This document shows positions 34,156 to 42,664 of a DNA stretch of 64,000 nucleotides, piece after piece. The stretch spans positions 62,001 to 126,000 of the forward strand of contig NZ_JACJVR010000110.1 of the NCBI RefSeq assembly GCF_014212175.1, in the 5' to 3' direction. The notes beneath the pieces are model-generated. The model was not told where the DNA came from. It did no database searches and worked only from the letters and a program-made list of their open reading frames with translations. This DNA comes from Cohnella xylanilytica (GTDB lineage Bacteria; Bacillota; Bacilli; Paenibacillales; Paenibacillaceae). Position 1 is the stretch's first letter; each line of letters begins with the position of its first letter. The translations under genes were made by a program, and so were the position numbers.

Positions 34156-34755
34156 TCAGAGCAAGCCCTTGGAGGAAGGAACGTCCGTCCGTCCCGGCTC
34201 GATGCTCGTCGCCTCTCGGAGCGCGCGGCCTAGCGCCTTGAACACCGCTTCGATCATATGGTGCGTGTTGTGCCCGTAATGGACGATGACGTGCAGCGCG
34301 ATGCGGCCTTCGATCGCCAGCTTGTCCAGGAACTCGTGCACGAGCTCCGTCTGGAAGCGCCCCGTCTCTCTCGACGGATAATCCGCCCGGTACTCCAGAT
34401 GCGGCCGGTTGCTGATGTCGATGACGACCTGCGCGAGCGTCTCGTCCATCGGCACGAAGGCGTTGCCGTAGCGGCGAATGCCTCTTTTGTCCCCGAGCGC
34501 CTCCCGCAGACATCCGCCAAGCACGATCCCGATGTCTTCCACCGTGTGGTGGTCGTCGATGTGCGTATCCCCGATCGCCTTCACGTTCAAGTCGAACCGC
34601 CCGTGAACCGCGAACAGATGCAGCATATGGTCCAGGAACGGCACGCCCGAGTCGATCTCGCACGCTCCGGAGCCGTCCAGCGCGAACGCGACCTTCACGT
34701 CGGTCTCGCCCGTCTTGCGGTGGTGGGAAGCCTGCCTCATTCTCGTCTCGCTCAT
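34156..34755 (-). CDS. hisB: Imidazoleglycerol-phosphate dehydratase
   Basis: Monofunctional HisB of 199 residues; it converts imidazole-glycerol phosphate to imidazole-acetol phosphate. Both manganese-binding His clusters are intact: DDHHTVEDIG near residues 67-76 and GHNTHHMIEAVFKALG near 165. The N-terminal QASHHRKTGETDV and FLDHMLHLF are also conserved. GGGAGAG precedes the ATG. It stands apart from any hisG, hisF, hisH or hisI, and is followed by a hydroxyacid dehydrogenase and hutD. A HutP-type RNA motif and terminator lie in its leader. Confidence 0.95.
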   Translation of the reverse strand: MSETRMRQASHHRKTGETDVKVAFALDGSGACEIDSGVPFLDHMLHLFAVHGRFDLNVKAIGDTHIDDHHTVEDIGIVLGGCLREALGDKRGIRRYGNAFVPMDETLAQVVIDISNRPHLEYRADYPSRETGRFQTELVHEFLDKLAIEGRIALHVIVHYGHNTHHMIEAVFKALGRALREATSIEPGRTDVPSSKGLL

Positions 34756-34816
34756 CTCGATCTCTCCCTGTCGTTGGGTTGATTATTGAATGCACAAAAA
34801 AAGAAAGCCCGAAACG

Positions 34817-34857
34817 GACCCGCGCCGAGGCGGGTCAGTCCTTGAAGCTTCCTTCTA
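34817..34857 (-). promoter_or_regulatory. Candidate HutP box with terminator in the hisB leader
   Basis: On the minus strand the RNA reads UAG-AAGG-AAG-CUUC-AAG (34857 to 34841), an exact NAG-N4-NAG-N4-NAG. Four nt later GACCCGC pairs with GCGGGTC (34836-34817), and after about 10 nt a T-rich run TTTCTTTTTTT follows. This fits a HutP-controlled terminator between the M20 gene and hisB. The offset of the T-run makes the terminator less certain than the others. Confidence 0.5.
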
Positions 34858-34908
34858 AAGGGTCTATTCGCTTGATCAGCTTCTCTATGGATGTTTGTGA
34901 AAAGGAGT

Positions 34909-36108
34909 CTATCGCGCCGCCGTCATATAGCGATACGCCCACAGGGCGTATGCCCGGGCGGCCGCCAGCACTTCGTCCAGCGGAACGAACTCGTTCGGGG
35001 CATGGGCCACGTCCAGCGTGCCGGGTCCGTACAGCACCGACGGGATTCCCGCCGCGGCCAGCAGCTCGACTTCCGCGTAGCCGTTGAAGCCCGCGTATTC
35101 CGGCTCCGTTCCGTGCAGATCCCGAAGCGCGCCGGCTAGCCCCCGCACTACTTCTTCGGTCTCCGCGACGGTCCAGTTGTCGAACTTCTGCCGCAGGATC
35201 AGCTCGACCTCGACGCCCTCCCGCTTCGAGAACGACTCGGTCAGCTCGCGAATCTCGCGCTCCGCCTCCTCCATCGTCTCGCTCGGCAGCACCTGCCGGT
35301 CGAACTCCAGCTCGCAGCGGTCGGGCACGAGCGTAACGCCGACGCCTCCCTGCAGCTTGCCGACGTTGACCGTCGGGTAGCGAAGGTCGGGCTCGTCCAT
35401 CCGCGCCTTCAGAGAATCGTTGTAGCGGCGGAGCTCCTCGAGGTAACGGCCCATTTTGTAGATCGCGTTATCGCCCGCGAAGGCGATGCCCGTATGCGCG
35501 CTGCGCCCCGTCGTGCGGGCGGCGAACTCGAGCGCGCCCTTCAGCCGGTTGCCGATCTTCAGGCTCGTCGGCTCGGAGACGCACGCCATCTCGCAGTCCG
35601 CCAGCTTGTTCCCGGCGAGCAGCGCCTTCGTCCCTAGGAAGCCGACTTCCTCGTCGATGACGGCCGTGAACAGGAGCCCTCTCTCGAACGGGATGCCGAG
35701 CCGGCTCAGAGCCTGAACGGCGACGATCATCGCCGCCACCCCGGCCTTCATGTCCGCCGACCCGAGGCCGTACATCCGGCCGTCGCGGACGACGGCTCCC
35801 CATGGATCGTCGGTCCACAAGCTCCGATCGCCCGCGGGCACCGTATCCATATGACCGTTGAAGAGCAGCTTCTGAGGACGCCGGCCCGCCAGCTCCGCGA
35901 GGACGTTGAAGCGATCCGGCTCCACGGGCTGCAGCTCCACGCGAAGGCCCGTCTCGCCTTGAAGCTCCTGCGCGACCATGTCGGCGACGGCCTTCTCGGT
36001 GCCCGTCGGATTCTCGCTGTTCGCCTGCACGAGCCGGCGAAGCAGATCCGTCAGCTTCTCGCCGTCGATGGAATCGACCAGTCTGCGCTCCGCTTCAGTC
36101 AGCTTCAT
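34909..36108 (-). CDS. M20 peptidase, ArgE/DapE-like deacylase
   Basis: Zinc amidohydrolase of 399 residues. Metal and catalytic motifs: NGHMDTVP near residue 88, SADMKAGVA near 118, DEEVGFLG near 153 (catalytic Glu), SEPTS near 178, and a late His in DVAHAPNEF near 370. It removes an acyl group from an amino acid or diacid; the real substrate is unknown. It overlaps the histidinol-phosphatase-like gene by 14 nt. Acetylornithine or succinyl-diaminopimelate enzymes are alternatives, but the catabolic neighbourhood argues against a biosynthetic role. Confidence 0.85.
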   Translation of the reverse strand: MKLTEAERRLVDSIDGEKLTDLLRRLVQANSENPTGTEKAVADMVAQELQGETGLRVELQPVEPDRFNVLAELAGRRPQKLLFNGHMDTVPAGDRSLWTDDPWGAVVRDGRMYGLGSADMKAGVAAMIVAVQALSRLGIPFERGLLFTAVIDEEVGFLGTKALLAGNKLADCEMACVSEPTSLKIGNRLKGALEFAARTTGRSAHTGIAFAGDNAIYKMGRYLEELRRYNDSLKARMDEPDLRYPTVNVGKLQGGVGVTLVPDRCELEFDRQVLPSETMEEAEREIRELTESFSKREGVEVELILRQKFDNWTVAETEEVVRGLAGALRDLHGTEPEYAGFNGYAEVELLAAAGIPSVLYGPGTLDVAHAPNEFVPLDEVLAAARAYALWAYRYMTAAR

Positions 36109-36937
36109 CCGGCACCTTCCCCTCGACCGCCGCCTGGAAGTAGTCGTAGCCGAAGCCGACTTGCTCCGGCTTGTGCGAATCCGAGCCGTAGACGACTTCG
36201 ACGCCTTGCTCGAGACACTGGCGAATGAACCAGACGGGAGCGTATGCGTGGCCGCAAGTCGGAACCCGGAGGCCCGCCGTGTTGACGTCGACGCCGATTC
36301 TAGCCTTTGCGAGTTGGCCGACGATCCGCTCCAGTCTCCTGCGAATCAGAGCCGGGTCGATCGGCGGCAGCTCTCGCGCGAACTTCGTGATGAGCAGCGG
36401 ATGCCCGATTCTGCGGCGCATCGGGAGCTTGGCGGCCCAGGCGATCGACTTCTCGATCTGGTCGAAATATTCGTCCGCCGCCCGGTCCATCGTCCCGTAG
36501 TAGCTCAGCAGATTGGCGCGGAAGTCGTCCGCCGTGAAGTCGACGCAGTACATGCCGTCCCGCCCCGCGAGGTAGTGGACGGAGACGACCGCGTCTTCCA
36601 GCACGTCCAGGTACGGCTCCAGGATCCCGTCGGAGAACGATTCATGCCCGTCCAGGTAGTCCATCTCGAGGCCGACCGCGAGTTCGAGTGTCCCCTCGTA
36701 CTTCTTCTTCATCCCGGTCGCGTAGCGGATATACTCCGGAAGCTCGCTTCTCGGCATGGCCAGCTCCGCCATCAGCTTCTCGTCCCGGATCCAGCCATCG
36801 GGCAGCGGCGGGTGCTCCGTCACCGAGTACCGGTCGAAGCCGAGCGCGACCGCCCGGTCCGCGTATTCGGTCAGCTCCGCGGGGTTGCCGTGGTAACAAA
36901 ATTTCGTGTGCGTATGGCCGTCCCATTTGAGCGTCAT
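36095..36937 (-). CDS. Histidinol-phosphatase of the PHP family (HisJ type)
   Basis: PHP-domain phosphoesterase of about 280 residues. Metal motifs: DGHTHTKFCYHG at residues 6-17, TEHPPLP near 40, GLEMDY near 88, VHYLAG near 118 and a final GSDSH near 253. B. subtilis HisJ, of similar length, dephosphorylates L-histidinol phosphate. ATG 36937 lies 8 nt after AAGGAG; an ATG 6 nt earlier is too close to it. It sits between an EIIC-like membrane protein and an M20 hydrolase, far from any normal his operon. Confidence 0.85.
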   Translation of the reverse strand: MTLKWDGHTHTKFCYHGNPAELTEYADRAVALGFDRYSVTEHPPLPDGWIRDEKLMAELAMPRSELPEYIRYATGMKKKYEGTLELAVGLEMDYLDGHESFSDGILEPYLDVLEDAVVSVHYLAGRDGMYCVDFTADDFRANLLSYYGTMDRAADEYFDQIEKSIAWAAKLPMRRRIGHPLLITKFARELPPIDPALIRRRLERIVGQLAKARIGVDVNTAGLRVPTCGHAYAPVWFIRQCLEQGVEVVYGSDSHKPEQVGFGYDYFQAAVEGKVPDEAD

Positions 36938-36956
36938 CGTCATCTCTCCTTGCCTT

Positions 36957-38510
36957 CTAATCGGCGGCTTCCTGCCTTCGTCTCTTGCGATTGGCCCAAT
37001 TGGCGCATGAACTTACCGTAAACGCCAGAGCCATCGCTGTCAACATCGCCAGCAGAAATCCCCGGGCGTCGTTGCTGAACAGCAGCGCCAGATACGAGGG
37101 CACATACGCGGTCGAACGAAGGTGAAGCCCGCCGATGACGGCTCCGGCCGCGCCGGACGCGACGATCGCTCCGGCATAGACGGCCCGGTTGTTCCGCATG
37201 TACACGTAGGAAGCCTCGATGAAGGTGCCGAACCCGACGTTCAGCCAGAACGGCTTGAGAGCGAGCTTCCGTTCCCCGGGATTCGGAGGCACCGCCATCT
37301 GGGCGAGAAGGATGCCGGCGGACGTCATGACGAGACCCGCCATGTCGAGCGCGCCGAACAGGCTGTTGCCGTATCGCTCCATCTCGATCAGGATCAGCGG
37401 CAGAATCGCCACATGGTACCAGCCCTTCATGATGAGCGGCCACATGGCCAAGCCGAGGACGAGACCGATCACGGCCGGACTGAGTCCGACAATCCAATCG
37501 AGCGCGTCCCGGATCGCGTCTCCCGCTGCGGACGTATAGGGGCTTGCGACGTAGAAAAGAAGAAGGCCCGGCACCAGCCCGGACACCCCCGCCGTCGCGA
37601 TGTTGACCGTCGTCGCCGGGAAGCCGCGCTTCGTTCCGAACTGGAACACCCGCGGCACGAGCCATCCCGCGGCCAAGCCTCCGAGCACGGCGCCGATGAT
37701 GCCGGCCTCGGCGGACAGGAGGCCGGCGATCGCGCCCGCGATCAGCGTCACCTCGCCGAGGTCGGACAGCTGGCGCGCCGCGAACACGGCGAGAATGACG
37801 CCGGGCAGCGCGGCCAGGACGGCGGCCGCCTCGTGCAGGCCGGACAAGGCGGGCAGCTTGGCGACGGACAGCAGCAGCAGGACGGCGATGAACGCCGGCA
37901 TCGACGACGACATGACGCCGCTGAGGCGCGCCTGCCGGAGGGTGCGCGTTCCCGCCATTCGGTACGGCAGCTTCCAATGGCGGCTGAGCGCGAGCGCGAA
38001 CGAGACCGCGCGCGTCAGGTTGGTCGTCCCGGTCGTGCCCGACAGCGAGACGACGTTCGCTCCCATCGATCTGACGCGGCCCATCGACGTGCCTCCGGTT
38101 CCGACGATCGGGAGCCCGCGCCGGACCGCCGCCTCGATGGAGCGGCGGTTCGTCCCGAGCGGGTCGCAGCTCATCAGGATGAGCCCGTCGATGCGGCCTT
38201 GCTCGATAAGCGCGGCGATATCCGCGTCTTGAAGCTCGGCCTGGCGGTTCACTTCTTCCAGCGGGCCGGCTTCCCGGCGCCGGAACGCTTGCGCGCCGCC
38301 GCTCCATTCGTACAGCTCGGCGGTCGTCGAAGCCGCCGTCTGGTCCATGGAGCCCGATGCCGCGACGAACAGCGCGGCTTCCACCGCGATGCCCGCCGCG
38401 CGGCACTGCTCGGCGATCTCGCTTAGCAGCTTGGACGGATCGCCTCCGCCCGAATGGAAGAGGTTCCCGCCGCTGCTCCCTATGATCGCCGCTGTCTTGG
38501 TCGCGGACAC
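36957..38510 (-). CDS. EIIC-like membrane protein with a cytosolic Rossmann-like domain
   Basis: A 517-residue fusion, GTG start with GGAAGGAGGAGG upstream. The first ~190 residues are soluble (AIIGSSGGNLFHSGGG at the start, RIDGLILMSCDPLG, IVGTGGTSMGRVRSMGAN) and look like a Tm-1-like or nucleotide-binding fold. About 205-505 hold roughly ten hydrophobic helices resembling the EIIC part of a sugar phosphotransferase system (GFPATTVNIATAGVSG, FGTFIEASYVYMRNN). No EIIA or EIIB domain or phospho-site is seen. It may be a substrate-gated transporter for this cluster. Function uncertain. Confidence 0.6.
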   Translation of the reverse strand: MSATKTAAIIGSSGGNLFHSGGGDPSKLLSEIAEQCRAAGIAVEAALFVAASGSMDQTAASTTAELYEWSGGAQAFRRREAGPLEEVNRQAELQDADIAALIEQGRIDGLILMSCDPLGTNRRSIEAAVRRGLPIVGTGGTSMGRVRSMGANVVSLSGTTGTTNLTRAVSFALALSRHWKLPYRMAGTRTLRQARLSGVMSSSMPAFIAVLLLLSVAKLPALSGLHEAAAVLAALPGVILAVFAARQLSDLGEVTLIAGAIAGLLSAEAGIIGAVLGGLAAGWLVPRVFQFGTKRGFPATTVNIATAGVSGLVPGLLLFYVASPYTSAAGDAIRDALDWIVGLSPAVIGLVLGLAMWPLIMKGWYHVAILPLILIEMERYGNSLFGALDMAGLVMTSAGILLAQMAVPPNPGERKLALKPFWLNVGFGTFIEASYVYMRNNRAVYAGAIVASGAAGAVIGGLHLRSTAYVPSYLALLFSNDARGFLLAMLTAMALAFTVSSCANWANRKRRRQEAAD

Positions 38511-38550
38511 GAATCCTCCTCCTTCCCGACTCTCTCGGAGAGCGCGAATT

Positions 38551-39663
38551 TTAAACCTTCGCCGCAGCCGCCTGCCACAGCGCCTTCAGCTTCTCGATCC
38601 TCTCGTCCGCAAGAGGCGTCTTGTTGATCCAGACGCGGCGGTCCGAGCCTTCGAACAGCCGGTCCATCCCTTCCCGCCACAATACCGAGGAGCGCTTGTA
38701 GAACGCCTCGGTGTCGAACGCGATGTGGCTCGTCATCGTGACGTTGTCCAGTCCGCGCAGCGGATGATCGGGCGTCAGCGGCTCGGCGTCGAAGACGTCG
38801 AGCGCGGCGCCGGACAGACGGCCGCTACGCAGCGCCGCGGCCAAGGCGGCCATGTCGACCAACCCAGCGCGCGCCGTGTTGATCAAGTACGAGCCCGCCT
38901 TCATCCGGGCGAATTCCGCCTCTCCGAGAAGCGGAGGGCTGCCCGCGGAGTGGCGCGAGTGCAGCGTCAGGACGTCGCTCTCGGCGAGCAGCGTCTCCCA
39001 ATCCGCGGGCTCGGCTCCCGCTCCGCGCACCGCGTCGTCCGGCACGTACGGATCGTACGCGAGAACGCGGCAGCCGAAGCCGCCCAGCTTCTTCGCGACG
39101 AGCCGCCCGATCTCGCCGAAGCCGGCGATGCCGACCGTCAGCTCGCGCATCTCGGGAATGCGGCCGGTGTTCGGGAACTCCTTCGGCCACCCTCCCGCGC
39201 GAATGTCCGCGTGGCAGCGGGCGATGTTGCGCATCTCCGCCAGCATCATCCCGACCGTGAAGTCGGAGACGGCTTCGGACGTGCGGCCGAGCGTATGAAC
39301 GACCGGGATGCCCAGCTTCTCCGCGCCGGCCGCGTCGACGTTCTCGTAGCCGCCGCGCAGGACGCCGACGGCGAGAAGCTGCGGGTTGCGCTCCAGCAAG
39401 GAGGAGCTGACCGGGCAGATGTGAACGACGAGCAGCTCGGCATCGGCCAGGAGCGGCTCCAGTCCTTCCGGCGCCGGAATGGCGTCGGGGCCTTCCCGTT
39501 CCAGGACGAGCAGCTGCTCGTCCAGCTCGTGCAGCGTAGGCGGGCCGAACCGGAACGGAACGACATCCCAGCCGGCAGCCGCGAACGAAGAGAAGCTCTC
39601 CGCCAGAAATTCGGGGGTCAGCAGCGCGTCCCCGACGACGACGATTTTCGGTTTCTTATCCAT
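38551..39663 (-). CDS. D-2-hydroxyacid dehydrogenase
   Basis: NAD-dependent enzyme of 370 residues, longer than usual through its N-terminal domain. GFGEIGRLV (about residues 178-186) binds NAD. Catalytic Arg is in INTARAGLV near 262, Glu in DAEPLTPDHP near 293 and His in TSHIAFDT near 313. It differs clearly from the enzyme at 33145. Similar enzymes occur next to FGGY kinases in acid-sugar and polyol degradation clusters. It starts 65 nt after the FGGY kinase. Confidence 0.85.
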   Translation of the reverse strand: MDKKPKIVVVGDALLTPEFLAESFSSFAAAGWDVVPFRFGPPTLHELDEQLLVLEREGPDAIPAPEGLEPLLADAELLVVHICPVSSSLLERNPQLLAVGVLRGGYENVDAAGAEKLGIPVVHTLGRTSEAVSDFTVGMMLAEMRNIARCHADIRAGGWPKEFPNTGRIPEMRELTVGIAGFGEIGRLVAKKLGGFGCRVLAYDPYVPDDAVRGAGAEPADWETLLAESDVLTLHSRHSAGSPPLLGEAEFARMKAGSYLINTARAGLVDMAALAAALRSGRLSGAALDVFDAEPLTPDHPLRGLDNVTMTSHIAFDTEAFYKRSSVLWREGMDRLFEGSDRRVWINKTPLADERIEKLKALWQAAAAKV

Positions 39664-39727
39664 ATCGGCTCTCCCATGCCTTCCCTTGTGCAGTGGTAAA
39701 TCGTTATGTTGGGGTCGATCCGTTAAG

Positions 39728-41377
39728 CTACTCTTCCTTGCGCTCCATCCCCGGCTTCGGCTGCGGCCCCAACCCCAGCCGCCTCACGGCCGCCTCCGCG
39801 TCCGACCAAGCCTCGTACGCGGCGTACATCCGATCGTACGTCCCGCGGTACTCTTCCCGCGGCGCGACGATCGTCTGCTCGCCCGCCCAGCGGCGGACCG
39901 CTTCCGCCGGCTCGGCGAAGCGCCCGAGCGCGACGGCGGCCAGCATGGCGGCGCCGAGCGGCGTCGCTTCCCGTACGCTGGACAGCGTCAGCGGGCGCTG
40001 GAGAATGTCGGCGAGCGATTGCCGCCACACCTCCGACGAAGTCGGCCCGCCCGAGATGATGAGCTTCTCGAAGGAGATGCCGATCTCGCCGAACGCGCCG
40101 AGGATGCTGCGGATGCCGTAGCCGGTGCTCTCCATGACCGCCCGCGCCAGATGGCCGGCGGTATGGCCGAGCCCGAGTCCCGCGAACAAGCCGCGGGCGT
40201 CGGGATCCCAGCGCGGAGTGCCCGTGCCGCTGAGGCCCGGCAGGAACACGAGCCCTTCGGCGCCCGGCTCCGTGCCGGCCGCAAGCCGGCTCAGCTCCTC
40301 GAAGGACACCGAGCGAGACGATGCCGAAGCGGGATCCGAAGACGAAGCCGGGGACGATACCGGAGTCGAGTCTGCCGGGGATCCGGAAGCAACGGGGTCG
40401 ACAGAGCCATGGAACGACAGCAGATCCCGCAGCCAGCTCATCGCCCCGCCGGTCAAATAATGGGTTCCCATCATCAGCCACGAGCCCGGAACGGCGGAGA
40501 TATTCGTCATCATCCGCGCGTCGACGACCGGCGAAGCGAGCGGCGTCATGAAGAACGTGCCCGTCCCGAGATTGACGACCGCCTCGCCGGGAGCGACCGC
40601 GCCCATGCCGAGCAGCGCGGCCGGCTGGTCCGAAGCGGCGGCGATAACCGGCAGCCCCGCAGGCAGCCCGGTTCGCTTCGCCGCTTCCGCGGTCACGTTC
40701 CCGACGACGGTTCCGGGCGGCACGATGTCCGGGAACAAGCCCGGATCGGCCTCTAAAAAGCGAAGCAGCCCGTAAGCAGGCTGTCGGCTTCGAATATCCA
40801 TATGGAAAAAGCAGGCGTTCGTCTCGTCCGTGACGAACCGGCCGCTCAGGCGGCTAAGCAGGAAGGCGTCGACCGAAGCGACGCGCCGGATGCGTCCGTA
40901 CGCTTCCGGATGCCGGTCCCGGAACCAGAGCAGCTTCGCGAGCCCCCAGCTGTCGGAAGGCGGAATGCCCGTCGTCTCGAAGATCCAATCGGTTCCCTTC
41001 CCTTCCGCCTCGCAGCGCTCCCGCAGACGGTCGATCGCTTCGGTGCAGCGCGTGTCCATCCACAGGTAGGCGGGGGCGACCGGACTTCCTTCCCCATCGA
41101 GGAAAACGCAGGAAATCTGCTGGCTCGTCACCGCGACGGCCTCCAGCGCAAGCGCATCCGCGGCCCCCGCTCCCCCGTGCCGGTCCAGCAGCTCCGCGAT
41201 CGTCTTGCACACGCCGTCCCACCAGAGATCCGAGTCCACCTCGGCCGCCCCCGGCTCCGGCACGCGCATCGGAATGTCGGTCTGGGCGCTGCCGACGGCC
41301 GCTCCGCTCTCCAGGTCGAACAGATAGCTCTTGACCGCGCTCGTGCTCGCGTCGACGACGATAACGTGACTAGCCAT
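39728..41377 (-). CDS. FGGY-family carbohydrate kinase
   Basis: Actin-fold kinase of 549 residues. VIVVDASTSAVKSYLFD (start), WMDTRC near 100, NLGTGTFF near 265 and IISGGPTSSEVWRQ near 430 are FGGY signatures. An Ser/Ala/Pro-rich low-complexity insert lies near 310-345, probably a surface loop. FGGY kinases phosphorylate pentuloses, polyols such as glycerol, and tetritols. In this cluster a polyhydroxyalkyl-imidazole is a candidate. ATG 41377 is chosen by homology; the ribosome site GGGAGAGG is about 12 nt away. Confidence 0.82.
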   Translation of the reverse strand: MASHVIVVDASTSAVKSYLFDLESGAAVGSAQTDIPMRVPEPGAAEVDSDLWWDGVCKTIAELLDRHGGAGAADALALEAVAVTSQQISCVFLDGEGSPVAPAYLWMDTRCTEAIDRLRERCEAEGKGTDWIFETTGIPPSDSWGLAKLLWFRDRHPEAYGRIRRVASVDAFLLSRLSGRFVTDETNACFFHMDIRSRQPAYGLLRFLEADPGLFPDIVPPGTVVGNVTAEAAKRTGLPAGLPVIAAASDQPAALLGMGAVAPGEAVVNLGTGTFFMTPLASPVVDARMMTNISAVPGSWLMMGTHYLTGGAMSWLRDLLSFHGSVDPVASGSPADSTPVSSPASSSDPASASSRSVSFEELSRLAAGTEPGAEGLVFLPGLSGTGTPRWDPDARGLFAGLGLGHTAGHLARAVMESTGYGIRSILGAFGEIGISFEKLIISGGPTSSEVWRQSLADILQRPLTLSSVREATPLGAAMLAAVALGRFAEPAEAVRRWAGEQTIVAPREEYRGTYDRMYAAYEAWSDAEAAVRRLGLGPQPKPGMERKEE

Positions 41378-41413
41378 GATGCGAATGCCTCTCCCTTCCC
41401 GCAAGCCTGTCTC

Positions 41414-41442
41414 CTAATGCTTTCTAAACTCCTAAACTCCTA
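41414..41442 (-). other. UAG-triplet string between gldA-like and FGGY genes
   Basis: On the minus strand four UAG triplets follow each other (41442, 41434, 41426 and 41416), the first three 5 nt apart within an 8-nt direct repeat TAGGAGTT. The spacing differs from the 4-nt HutP rule and no hairpin follows. Confidence 0.4.
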
Positions 41443-41472
41443 ATCCTCTTAACTGCTCAAGTCAATCTTCCT

Positions 41473-42612
41473 CTATGAAAACGAGATTCGCGCCAGACGG
41501 TCGGTCTCCTCGAACGCGTCCGCGATCTCGGCGGCCGTAAACGCCCGGCCGATCGAATGGATCGTCTCCTCGGGCGACAGCGTCCTCTCTCCCGCGACGA
41601 GCAGCTTCCGCCGCAGCTCTCCCGCATCTGCGGCTCCGCGATCAAGCCCGACTTCGGCCAGCGTCGAAGGCAGCTTGATGTCGCGGCAGAAGCGCAAATA
41701 CCGCACCGCCTCGTCCGGCTCGCCCAGCAGGACCGCCTGCACCGCCGTGCAGAAGCCGACCTTCTCCCCGTGCAGAAGAGGGTGGCACTCGGGCAGCTCC
41801 GTCAAGCCGTCGTGCAGCGAATGCGCCGCCGCCAGCCCGCCGCTCTCGAAGCCGATGCCGCTCAGCAGCGTGTTCGCTTCGACGACGCGCTCGAACGCGT
41901 CCGTCAGCTCGCCGCGCGAGGCGTCGCCGTAGGCGCGGACGCCGTCCTCGGCGAGGATGCGGCCGCACAGCTCCGCCGCCGCGATGCCGAACCGAGTCGG
42001 ATAAGCGCCGAGAATCGTTTTCCCGCCGCCCCGCAGGCATGCCAGCGCCTCGGGAGCGGTCGCGAGCGCGTCCCCCATCCCGGCGGCCAGATAACGAACC
42101 GGCGCTCGCAGAATGATCTCCGTATCGACGAGAACGTAGTCGGGGTTGCGAGGATGCGTCTCAAGCTGGACGACCCGCCCCTCCTCGTCGTAGATGACCG
42201 ACAGCGCCGAGCAAGGCGCGTCGCTCGCGGCGATCGTCGGCGCGATGACGACGGGCAGGTCCAGCCGGTACGCGGCCGACTTGGCCGCGTCCAGCAGCTT
42301 CCCGCCGCCGAAGCCGACGATGACGTCCGCCCGGCATTCCCGCGCCTCCCGCATCAGCCGCTCGATCTCCTCGTGCGAGCACTCCCCGCCGAATTCCGCG
42401 ACCTGCGCGGGAAGCCCGGCCGCCGTCCAATCGCGGAGCTTGTCCTCGCCCAGCCGCTTCAAGCCTCCGGCCGTCGCCACGAGCAGCGCCCGCGCGTCCG
42501 CGCCGAAGCGGGCGACGACGGCCGGCAGCTCCCGGATGACGCCGGGACCTTGCCGATACTGCCCCGGCATCATAATCGTGGTCGTTCTGCGTTCCGCACC
42601 CGCTATATTCAT
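41473..42612 (-). CDS. Glycerol-dehydrogenase-like iron/zinc alcohol dehydrogenase
   Basis: GldA-type NAD-dependent polyol dehydrogenase of 379 residues. VGFGGGKLLDAAK (about residues 98-110) and TIAASDAPCSALSV near 127 bind nucleotide. Metal ligands appear as Asp in GMGDALATAPEA near 176, His in AAHSLHDGL near 260 and His in LLHGEKVGF near 278. It would oxidise a terminal or vicinal diol to a ketone or aldehyde. The partner FGGY kinase follows 95 nt downstream. sn-Glycerol-1-phosphate dehydrogenase is a less likely alternative. Confidence 0.85.
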   Translation of the reverse strand: MNIAGAERRTTTIMMPGQYRQGPGVIRELPAVVARFGADARALLVATAGGLKRLGEDKLRDWTAAGLPAQVAEFGGECSHEEIERLMREARECRADVIVGFGGGKLLDAAKSAAYRLDLPVVIAPTIAASDAPCSALSVIYDEEGRVVQLETHPRNPDYVLVDTEIILRAPVRYLAAGMGDALATAPEALACLRGGGKTILGAYPTRFGIAAAELCGRILAEDGVRAYGDASRGELTDAFERVVEANTLLSGIGFESGGLAAAHSLHDGLTELPECHPLLHGEKVGFCTAVQAVLLGEPDEAVRYLRFCRDIKLPSTLAEVGLDRGAADAGELRRKLLVAGERTLSPEETIHSIGRAFTAAEIADAFEETDRLARISFS

Positions 42613-42664
42613 CCTTTTAACGGCTCCTCTCCAATTCTCCCGGTCATTCCCCCGACGGCTCGGC

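Noticed and set aside
34156..34755. Ordinary histidine biosynthesis operon
   Set aside because: No hisG, hisZ, hisA, hisF, hisH or hisI nearby; neighbours are catabolic hut genes and dehydrogenases.
34796..34908. T-box riboswitch in front of hisB
   Set aside because: No T-box core sequence, no Stem I features and only about 150 nt available; the NAG triplets explain the region better.
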